Notes under the pieces: model-generated | Seen by the model: only the letters and a program-made list of their open reading frames with translations | The model's database searches: none | Told to the model about the DNA's origin: nothing | In this document: positions 51,301 to 62,826 of the stretch, piece after piece | Position numbering within the stretch: position 1 is the stretch's first letter | Layout: the number at the start of each line of letters is the position of its first letter | Position numbers and translations under genes: made by a program | Assembly: GCF_016808095.1 (NCBI RefSeq) | Contig: NC_068972.1 | Location: 6,442,001 to 6,506,000 of the forward strand | DNA from: Vigna angularis | Lineage: Eukaryota > Streptophyta > Magnoliopsida > Fabales > Fabaceae | Direction: 5' to 3' | DNA: 64,000 nt

Positions 51301-54300
51301 TTTAAAAGAAAAATACTTCCTTTATACATAATTCGACAAAAAAGTTATTATAGTTAGTTAGATTTTACTATCGCAACAGCGATTTCGAAACTAAATTAGT
51401 TTAATAAAATTTAACCAATTATATACTACTAAAATGCTAGTATTAAATTAAATAACTTGTATAAACATAATTAACCTATTTGTTTATTTACCGGTCAACG
51501 TTTATGAATCCGAAATTAAGTCTAAATTGATATTGTGACCAGTTAAGATTTTATTAAAAATATTATTGTAAAGAAAAAAATAATATTTTATTATTATTAT
51601 ATTTTGTAGGTGAAATATTTTTTTATTGTTACGATTTTGACTGTTTCATTTATAAAAAAAAAATTAATTTTTATGAATAAAGGATAAAACTATTTTTACT
51701 TTAAGTTATTAACTTTGAGTTGGATAATTGACCTTATTTTTATTCTTCAATTTAAGACAATCAACTTTTAACAAAAATGATGTTCCTTTTCATCATACAG
51801 AAAGGGAAATACATTTTTCTTTTTCATGCAAGAAATGAAAAGAAATTAACAGGTGGGTGTAGCGGATCTAAGCGCAACACATGATGCTCATACACATCAT
51901 CCCAAATAATTTAGATTAGTATGTCCACCGACAGCTCAGCTGGAGATGGTGATTAGAAAATGGTGATGCAGGATGAAGAAAATGAAATCGTAAATAAAAA
52001 TATGTTCTATGAGAACCCCAATTGAAGAGTACGGAAGTGACCTTTCAATTCCAAAAAAAAAAAACAAGAATTTCGTTCATTCTTCGGGTTAGTGTTTTAA
52101 AAATTTCAGTTACTTTTGAATAAGTCAAACGTAAATATAGGAGTTATGCGTCTTATGCCTCACATCAGTTTTATTGTTTTTGGTATGTAAGGCTATAAAG
52201 TAGTCAAGTTTATTTCATTTTTAATAAGAGACAGAGCACATTCTGCATTTTCATCTTTGCGTAGCAACATCATCCCGGGGCCTGATCCAAATATAGAAGT
52301 AGTAGTCTTCTAATTATCATATGCAATGGGATCAGAAAATTCATTTGTCCAGCCTACTATACCAAAATTTGATGGTCATTATGATGAGTGAGCTATGCTT
52401 ATGGAGAACTTCTTAAGATCCAAGGAGTATTGGGACTGGTGCAACATGGCATCCCAGAAGTTAAAGGACTCATTAAAGCAAAAGTACCACGGCACTTCAA
52501 AGGTTAAGCGAGCACAATTACAAACTCTCCGAAGAGAATTTGAAATTATCCACATGAAGCAGGGGGAATCCGTTAATGATTATTTTGCTCGGACACTCAC
52601 CATCACCAACAAGATGAAAGCTAATGGCGAAAACAAAGGTGATGTTGCGGTTGTTGAAAAAATTCTAAGATCCATGACTCCAAAATTTGATTATATTGTG
52701 TGTTCCATTGAGGAGTCTAAGGATATCGAGACACTGACGGTTGATAAACTACGAAGTAGTCTCCTTTAACATGAGCTTCGATTGTCATCTCATGTGGAAC
52801 AAGAACAAGCCCTGCAAGTTTCCCATGTAGGTTACAACACAGCCCAGGGCCGAGGACATGGAAGGCGTAGGGGAAGCTTTGGATGGCGCGGAAGAGGACG
52901 CAGCCGTGGACGAGGTCGACAAAGTTTTGACAAATCTCATGTGGAATGTTACACCTGTCATCACCTTGGACATTTCAGCTCGGAATGTCCATCCGAGCAA
53001 AGAGAAGCTAACTATGTTGAGAATGATGAAGAAATGTTGTTGATGGCTCACACAGAGATAACCAAGACAAATGAAGATATTGTGTGGTTCCTTGATTCTG
53101 GATGTAGCAATCACATGTGCGAGAGGAAAGAGTACTTCTCAGATCTTGATGAAGATTACAAAGACACAGTAAAACTGGGCAATAACTCCAATATGGCTGT
53201 CAAGGAAAAGGCAGCATTCGACTTCACAGGCATGGCAACACCTATATAGTTATTGGCGTCTTTTTCGTGCCAGACTTAAGAAACAACCTACATAGTATCG
53301 GGCAAATACAAGAAAAGGGCCTTAGCATTCTCTTCCAACATGGCAAGTGCAAAGTGTATCATCCACAAAATGGTTTACTCATGGAAACCCACATGTCTTC
53401 CAATCGAATGTTCCTATTGCATGTCATTTCTTCACCTACCAAACCCACTTGCTTGTAGAGGACAACATGCATCTTTGGCATGGTTTGGGCCAAAAATATT
53501 GTCCGCTTTGGGTCAAGCTCTTACGGATTTGCTTTTGGTACCACTCCAAAAGACCTCTTACCAATGGAGATATATTATGTATTATTTTATCTGATGTGGG
53601 ACTTTGTTTGTACCCACTCTTTGCACCCAACATATACCATTCATCAAGACCTCTACCAAACTATGCAAGCACTGTTTAATTGGGAAGCAGTCACGTGATT
53701 CATTTCCAAAAGCATCTTCTTGGCGGGCTACACAAATTCTACAACTAATTTACATAGATATTTGCAAACCAATTACACTTAACTTCAATAGTAAAAAGAC
53801 GTATTTGCTCACTTTTATTGATGACTTTACTAGGAAAACTTGGATCTACTTAACTGAATAGTCAGAAGTTTTTTCTGTCTTCAAGAATTTTAAAGTTCAT
53901 GTTGAAAAAGAAGTTGAGTCCTCTATCAAAGGACTGCACACTAATTGTGGGGGAGAATTTACCTCTCAAGACTTCACCAAATTTTGTTCTGACAATGGTA
54001 TTCGTAGACAACTGACAACCGCATATATTCCACAACAAAATAGGATTGCAGAACGCAAGAATCAGACCATTATGTTCGAAGCATGCTCTCAGAGAAGAAG
54101 ATGCCCAAAACCTTTTGGGTTGAAGCTGCCACTTGGTCAGTGCATATTTTAAATCGAAGTCCCACATTAGTCGTGAAAAATCAAACTCCGGAAGAAGCCT
54201 GGAGTGGAGTCAAACCTTCAGTTAAGTATTTTCGCAGTTTTGGTTGCCTTTCACATTTTCATGTGTCAGATGCTACGCGAACCAAGTTAGATGATAAAAG

Positions 54301-57300
54301 TCAAAATTGTGTTTTTTTGGGGAGTCAGTAAAGTCTCAAAAGCTTATAAACTGTATCATCCAATTTTAAAAAATTATCATCAGCAGAGATGTTGTCCTTG
54401 ATGAAAATAAAAGTTGGGATTGGGATAAGCAACATGTTGCAGCCATCGCATGTGATTTAGAATGGGGAGATAAAGAAGATGCTATTAAAGATGAAGAACA
54501 TGAGGTTGAAAACACAACGCCAGATGAAACACAACAACAGATATAGTGCAACAATAGGTATGTCATGATCTTGATATAGGAGAAGATGAACATAATATTT
54601 CCTCTGATCCTTTGACAACAGAACATAGTCCTTTTCTGCAACGATCTCAAAGACCACCTCATATAAGAGGCTAATTGTATATGAGAGGAGGAGGAAACGT
54701 TAGAAGTTAGTTAGCCTAATTGTTGCCAAGACAATTAGGATAGTATTATATAAATAGGGGTTGAGTCTGGTGGAGAGGGGACTTTTGGCAGTTAGATTGT
54801 TGACAGGCTTTGTCCTGTGGAGGGGCTTAAGCCCTTTGTATCCGTAGTTGCACAGACCATTCTTTTATGAATAATACTCAGTTTAATTCCTTTGTCTCTA
54901 TTGTGTGCCTATTACGTGTGGTGTTGGAGGTTCTTGATTAGGTTTCTCTTTCGGAAACCTATCAATTGGTCTGACCTGCCGGATCAAGAGGGGAGATAAT
55001 CGGCAATGGAGAGGAACACGGAGGGGAGAATAGATAATCTGGAGATCACGGTAGAGGGAATTAAGGGGGAGACGCCAGCGATAAGACGCGACCTGCAGCA
55101 AATGATGAGGTTGATGGGCGGAGGCACGAATAATCAAGAGGGAGGCTCCGAAGGGGGTAATAGCTTAGTGAATGATAACCATGAGAGGCGCGATAATGGG
55201 GGAATACAACAGAATTGGAGGAAAAGCGTTGACTTACCCGGGTTTGAAGGCCAAGAACCACACATTTGGATTAACAGGACGGATCGCTTCTTCGACATAC
55301 AGAAGGTAGCGGAGGAAGATAAGATAGAGCTCACTTAGATGAGTATGGAAGGTAGTGCGAGCTATTGGTTCAAGATTTGGAAAGATAAAACCAAGAACCG
55401 TTCTTGGCCAAGATTAAAAGAAGCACTGATAAACCGTTTTGGAGGGGGATTTCGGGGGACGGTGTACGAGCAGTTAGCGATGCTGCGACAACAGGGGCCG
55501 GTGGAGGAGTTTACCCGAAACTTCGAGATGTTATTGGGACAAACGTAGGGCTTGTCGAAAGAACTGGCACTGGGATTTTTCTTGGCTGGGTTAAGGGAAG
55601 AAATCAAAGGGCAAGTCCGCATTCAGGACCCAAAAGAATTGGAGGTTGCCATAAGGATAGCGCGGGACGTAGAAGATGTTATATCCAGAGCGCGGGGAGG
55701 AGGTTGGAATGGCGTAAAGTGGAACTCCAGGGGGTTCGCGAGCCTCGACCATAGTAGTTCGGGGAGAGATGGAACGACAACCCACGAACCGTTTGGGAGG
55801 CAGGGCAGAGGCGAGCAGGTCGAACAGAAGAGAAGTTCCATTGCCAGCGAACAGCGTACGAGGAGAAGTCGGCGGATGAGGCGACAATCGAGGGAGAATG
55901 GTAAGGAATTTGCCTTATCCCGAATTTCTTAAAAGGCGAGAAGAAGGGCGGTGCTTTCGGTGCGGAGGCCCTTTTGCTCCCGATCACAAGTGTTCGGAGA
56001 ATAGTTTGAGGGTGTTGCTCCTGACGGAAGACGAGGAGGATGAAATGACTGAAGGCATGAACCAGGAGGAGAAGCCCATGGAGCTATTGGCTTGTTCGGC
56101 GGAGGGGTTGACCCTTCCCAAAACCATGAAACTGACTGGGCAGATTGGAGATCGAAGAGTGGTGGTTCTTATAGATAGTGGGGTCAGCCATAACTTTGTC
56201 AGTCGAAGGGTGGCGGATGAATTGCAGTTGCTGATAACCGATACACCACCGTACGCGGTGAGCCTTGGCGATGGGCACAGGAGAATGTCGAGGGGACGTT
56301 GCGAGAAGGTGCGAATAAGCTTGGGGGAAGCTACGGTGGAGGAAGATTTGTACGTTTTCGAGCTGGGAGGAGTGGATATTATATTGGTGATTGCGTGGCT
56401 GGCGACACTGGGCGAAGTGGTAATAAATTGGAGGGAAATGTCCATGGCTTACGTGTTGGGGGTAAGAAGGTCTGCGTGCAAGGGGACCCGGCATTGTCCA
56501 AACAGTTGGTGGAACCCAAGGCGCTGCTGAAGTTGGTGGACGCTGAGTCATGGGTGCTTGTTTGGGACTTGGGCCGAGTGGAGTAGGAGGGAAACGATGA
56601 GTGGATGGGTGATTTGATAGCGGAGCAGAAATCTGAACTGGGTTCAGTGTTGCAGGCGCACCATCTTGTATTCCGGGAGAGAGAAAACTTACCTCCACCT
56701 CGAGATATGGAGCATCACATTGTGCTGAAGGAAGGAGTGAAATCCTATAAACGTTCGGCCTTATAAGTACCCCCATCTTTTGAAGGGAGAAATTGAAAAA
56801 CAAGTATCAGACATGTTAAAAGCGGGGATCATCCGACCAAGTAAAAGCCCCTACTCCAGTCCGGTGATTTTGGTGAAGAAGAAGGATGGCAACTGGCGCT
56901 TCTGTGTTGACTATCGGGCTTTGAACAAGGCAACAATCCCGGACAAGTATCCCATACCCGTAATAGAGGAACTATTGGACGAACTAAGTGGAGCTAAATA
57001 CTTCTCAAAAATTGATTTAAAGGCGGGATATCACCAGATAAGGATGGGTGAAGACGATGTCCCTAAGACGGCATTCAGAACGCATCAGGGTCACTTTGAA
57101 TTTTTTGTGATGCCCTTTGGCCTCACCAATGCGCCGGCCACCTTTCAAAGTGCTATGAATAACTTGATGCAGCCCTACCTCAGGAAGTGTGTGCTCGTTT
57201 TACGTAGGACGCTCATATGGCACAGCTAAAAATAGTATTGCAGTTATTGGAGCAACAGAGCTGGGTGGCCAACCGTAGCAAGTGCGAGTTTGGGAAGCAA

Positions 57301-60300
57301 CAGATCCGCTATCTAGGCCACATAATTTCAGCAAGGGGTGTTGAGATGGATACAGATAAAATCCAAGCAGTGCTGGACTGGGATGAACCGAAGAGTGTGA
57401 AAGCTTTAAGGGGGTTCTTGGGGTTATGGGGATACTACAAGCGGTTTGTGAGGGGATAAGGGAAATTGGCTAAGCCTTTAACTGAGCCCCTTAAAAAGGG
57501 GAGGTTTGTGTGGACGGAAGCAGCGGGAAAGGCTATGGTAGCGCTCAAGACAGCCATTACGTCCGCACCAGTCTTGGCCCTACCCGACTTCAACCAGGAA
57601 TTCCACGTGGAATGTGATGCGTCGGGAGGCGGTGTGGGAGCAGTGCTGATGCAAAACAGGAGGCCCATCGCCTTGTACAGCAAGGCCCTGTCGAAGGGCT
57701 CCTTAAGCAAATCGATTTACAAAAAGGAGATGATGGCTCTGGTGATGGCCATCCAGCATTGGAGACCATATTTGTTGGAGAAACGGTTTGTCGTGTACAC
57801 AGATCAACGCAGTCTGAAGTATCTGCTAGAACAGAGGATCACGACTTACAGCCAGCAAAACTAGATAGTCAAACTCATGGGCTATGATTTCGATATTGTG
57901 TACAAAATTGGAATCTCGAATAAGGTGGCAGACGCGCTTTCAAGAAAGAGAGAAATGGGCGTGGAGGACGTGGAACTACAGGCAATTTCTCAGCCTTACT
58001 AGCACGATTTTCAGGAAGTGCTGAAAGAGGTGGAAGAGGATGAATCGCTGAGGAAGGTCATTGATGATATCAAGAGGGACCCAAACAGCCATGCCGCATA
58101 CACTCTGGAGAACGACAGACTCCATTACAAGGGGCGGATGGTGCTAGCGGCAAAATCGATTTGGATTCCAAAGTTATTAGCGAAATTTCATATGACCAGT
58201 ACAGGAGGGCATTCAGGGGTGTTCCGCACTTACAGAAGGATAGTTCAATCCTTCTACTGGATAGGCATGAAGAGAACGATCACGGAGTTTGTGGTGGGGT
58301 GTGTGAACTGTCAGCAGCATAAGTATATGGCCGCGTCGCCCCAAGGTTTATTACAGCCCCTGCCTATTCCCTAAGCTGTTTGGGAGGAGGTGAGCATGAA
58401 TTTCATTGTGAAATTACCCAAGTCCCAAGGCTACGACGCGATATTAGTGGTGGTCGATAGACCAAGTAAATACGCTCACTTTATAGCGTCAAAGCACCCC
58501 TATTCAGCGAGAACTGTGGCGGAGGTCTTCACTAGGGAAATTGTACGGTTGCATGGTATTCTTATGTCAATTGTGAGCGATAGAGATCCTCTGTTTCTTA
58601 GTCTCTTTTGGAAAGAGCTCTTTAGGATGCAGGGAACGCAGCTCAGGATGAGCACGGCCTACCACCCTAAAACCGATGGCCAGACAGAAGTTCTGAATCG
58701 AGTGGAGGGGTACTTGAGATGTTTCTGCTCTGAGCAACCCAACAGCTGGAAGATGATGTTGTCATGGGCCGAATACTGGTACAATACCAGTTATCAAGGG
58801 GCGGCAAGGTGTTCTCCCTTCGAAATTATTTATGGTCGAGCTCCACCTTCACTGAGTAGATTTGTACCTGGGGAAACTGCGGTGGAAACGGTGGCACAAG
58901 ATCTGATGACGAGGGATGAGGCGCTGAAGCAATTAAAATTCCATTTAAGTCGTGCCCAGGACTTAATGGTTCAACAAGCTAACAAAAAGAGGAGAGAAGT
59001 GGAGATCAAGGTGGGAGAATGGGTATATTTGAATATTAGACCCCATCGGCAAGCTTCAATGCTTGTGCGTCTGCATTCCAAATTATCGGCTCGTTATTTC
59101 GGGCCATTTCAGCTGGTACAACAGGTGGGAAGGGTTGCTTATAGATTACAATTGCCAGAAACATCCAGGATACATCCAGTTTTTCACATATCCCAATTAA
59201 AGAAGGCGGTGGGGGAGAAGAGAATTGAGGGAGACCTGCCAGCTGAGTTGTAGGCCAAAGGGCCCACATATTGGCCAATGCAAATTCTAGAAAGGAGGCA
59301 CAAGCAGCAGGGGAAGAGAGAGTTCCACAGGTGTTAGTAGAGTGGCAGGAGGGTGGTAGAGATGGGGCCACTTGGGAAGATGTGGCAACTATGCAGGAGC
59401 AATATCCTGAATTCAACCTTAGGGACAAAGTTGTTGAAGGAGAAGGGGGTAATGATAGGAGGCTAATTGTATATGAAAGGAGGAGGAAACGTTAGAAGTT
59501 AGTTAGCCTAACTGCTGTCAAGATAGTTAGGATAGTATTGTATAAATAGGGGCTAAGTCTGGTGGAGAGGAAACTTTTAGCAGTTAGATTGTTGACAGGC
59601 TTTGTCCTGTGGAGGGGGTTAAGCCCTTTGTATCTGTAGTTGCACAGACCATTCTTTTATATGAATAATACTCAGTTTAATTCCTTTGTCTCTATTGTGT
59701 GCCTGTTACGTGTGGTGTTGGAGGTTCTTGATTAAGTTTCTCTTTCGGAAACCTATCAACCTCTCTAGATGACAGGCTACGAAACTGGTGCAGAATTTTT
59801 TGAAGATAGTCCAGAAGCAAATATGGCTCTATCTGCAGCAGATGACAATGATCCCACACACTTTGTTGTTGCCGAACAGATTCCAAAATGGAGGAAAGCC
59901 ATGGATGTGGAGATGGAAGCAATAAACAGAAATGACACATGGGAATTGGTGGAATTACTTGATGGTGCCAGGAAAGTTGGTGTACAAATTGAAGAAAGTT
60001 CTTTATGGACTTAAGCAAGCACCACGTGCTTAGTATAGTCGCATAGAAGCATATTTCTTGAAGGATGGTTTTAAGAAGTGTGTCAACGAGTATACTCTAT
60101 TTGTAAAGAAAGAAAAAAAGGATACAATATTAATGGTTAGTTTGTATGTTGATGGCCTTATCTTTACTAGCAATGATGAGTTGATGTTTGCAAATTTCAA
60201 AAACTCCATGAAACATGAATTTGCTATGACAAACCTTGGTAAAATATTGTTTCTTAGTCATGGAAGTGTTGGAAGTCACACATCAACTAGAGATAAGGCC

Positions 60301-62780
60301 AAAATATAATATATAAGTGAGGTGCAAACCTCACCTTACAAGCCGGTTTTGTGGGGTTGAGTTAGGCTTAAACCCATTTTTTAATACAAATAAATAACCA
60401 ATTAGATTTATAGGTGCAATATCATGTGTTTGTCAAGACATTTGGCTGAATAGGGTGTTGGAAAAACCGTGTGGAATGCAAAGTTAGTATATTGTAATTC
60501 ATTGTGAAGCTCTCAAATTATACTTTATGTACATTACGAAATTCACTAGGAGAATATGCTGAATCTGATATAAACTGATTGCTAGTATTCAGTTTAAGAG
60601 AGGATTTGTTAGTGTTTTAAAAAGTTCAGTTACTTTTAAATAAGTCAAACGTAAATATAGGAGTTATGCGCTTTATGCGCGCAGCAGTTTTTTTTTTGTT
60701 TCTAGTATGTAAGGCTATAAAGTAGTCAAGTTTATTTTATTTTTAACAAGAGACAGAACACATTCTGCATTTTCATCTTTGCGTACCAACACTTTCATCG
60801 GTTGGTTAAGTCTATCAAGGAACTTCTGGAGAAGACTATACCCTCCTCCTCCGAAGGCCAACCAAGTAGTCTAGTAATATATGGTTGCAAATACGAGGGG
60901 GAAATTGAATTGAAACTTACTAGAAAATGAGTTAATTAAAGTAATGTGAAACGGACCGATGGAACAACACCAACTCTAAGTTATAATACCAAAGGATGAA
61001 GCCAACCTTCACCGGTTCTGAGAGAAAGGTAAAGTGTCTTGGTATTTGTCTGGAAAGGGTGTAACATAATTGTTGGTTGTGTTATTTTAAATGAAAATCT
61101 TTTTATTATATTTACATTAAAATCATATAGAGAATTTTTATTTATTATTATAAAATAAAACAAAATAGTTTTAATATTTAAAAAACATGTATTAAAATTA
61201 AAATGCATGTACATAAAACTTCATATTTATTATTTTGTCATAAGCTCTTTCCACCAATCCTATTTGACTTCTAGAATGTTCTTTATAATGGCTTTGATAT
61301 ATTTATATAGTTAATGTATAATTTATTAAAAGAATTCTTTAAAAAAAATAGTGAATATATTTCATAATAAACACTCCGAAGTAAAAATGGATCGATAGGA
61401 GACAGGAGTCCGTGAAAGGGAATCATGACCCAGGAGCTATAGTTTACAGTCTACAGTATACACAACTGGATTGCCTATTTGTATGACTATCGTTTTTAAA
61501 CTCAGATGACAGCTGTGTTTTAAGGACCACTCCGACTGTAAAGTGAAGGATGAACTAAATTGATATTCCCAAATTCAATACCTATATTAAGATGTTACCA
61601 ATTACAAAACTGCTAGTAGTCCTTGCACGACAGTGTCAATACTGGTATATTAAAAGAGATCATAAAAATATGATAGTGACAATTATAATAATAGTAACTA
61701 CTTTATATTAATCACCAATCATTATATTATTTTATGTAATAAACCAAAAGAACTACGAGAAAAATAATGGATCTGGAGGTAATTAAAAAGGGATATAGCA
61801 TAGGAATAAGAGTAAGAAGGTTACATATGATGCAATATAATATATAAATAAAATGTTTTTTAAAGTTCAAGGAAAGTTGAAGCTAGTATGCTATAAAGTA
61901 AATATTTACTTTAAATTTCTAAATAGAAATTTTAGAGTATAAAAAACTGACATCAGTGTAACAGTCACCAAAATTTAAATTGGCTCTCATATACTCTTAT
62001 TTTAAAAGCAAGAGATGAAAAAAGTAGGAACACTTCTCACAAAAATATGTTGGCAAAAAATCATTTGTGACAACTTTCTTTGATGATATTATAACAATTA
62101 ATCGTTTATCATTGTGTGGATTTCAATTTTTTTAAATGAAGTATGTGGTGTGTTTTTCTCTAGAACAATCAGGTGTTGTGTACTGTTAAACAATTGAAAT
62201 AGATTAAAAAATAAAAATATATGAATACTCATCAACAACCATCTATGTTTATATATTAAATTATAATGTATTGAATGCATTTTAAAATGACTTGCATAAG
62301 AATACTATATTTCTAAATGATTCATTATTGATTAAGCATTTTATAATCCTAAACATTTTTTCTCTTCTACCACACATTTCCAATATTCTAGATAATTTCA
62401 TTACGCGTTTTTGCTTTTATTTTGGTTTCATAGACTATTTTTATTATATTTCTAAAATTTATTCAATACCAAAAACATTTCTACAATGCACAAAATCTTT
62501 ATTAGCATTAAGTAAATTATAAAACAGTTAAAGCAATACGATTAATGATAAAATTCATATTACGAATATATGTTGTATTTATTCAAGTCTAAGAAAAATT
62601 TACAGATTAAAAAATTATATTAAATAATGACTTTTTTTATAAATTTTTTATAAACTATTAAATCGAGACAATGATTATTTTTTTTCACAGCAATTTGTAA
62701 AATATGAAATGATTAAAAATGAGAGAGAATAGAAATTAAAAATAAATTACAACAAAAATAGGACAAAAGAATAAATATTT

Positions 62781-62826
<46 letters not shown>

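Larger units (their letters stand above)
54661..59758 (+). mobile_element. Ty3/gypsy chromovirus-like element nested in copia
   Basis: LTRs of 304 and 306 bp (54661-54964 and 59453-59758) enclose gag, protease, RT, RNase H and integrase in gypsy order, 5.1 kb in all. The duplication ACCTC flanks it (54656-54660 and 59759-59763). The LTRs differ at about 19 sites, mostly transitions, so it is much older than the element at the left edge. Size, short LTRs and an integrase ending of chromodomain type suggest a small chromovirus such as Reina; the clade is inferred. All genes are broken. Confidence 0.92.
52087..60791 (+). mobile_element. Decayed Ty1/copia element with nested gypsy insertion
   Basis: Short LTRs of about 183-185 bp at 52087-52269 and 60607-60791 bracket a copia body in the order gag, protease, integrase, RT. 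The body is split at 54660 by the gypsy element 54661-59758 and resumes at 59764. The core of RT is deleted, RNase H is not recognisable, and a short-LTR fragment sits at 60267. The LTRs are roughly 92% alike by eye, so the insertion is not recent. It lies in an intron of the pectin acetylesterase gene, on the opposite strand. A target duplication was not clear. Confidence 0.85.

Noticed and set aside
52082..52086. Target duplication for the copia element (CTTCG against CTTTC)
   Set aside because: The match is imperfect and the LTR start is mutated, so it cannot be claimed.
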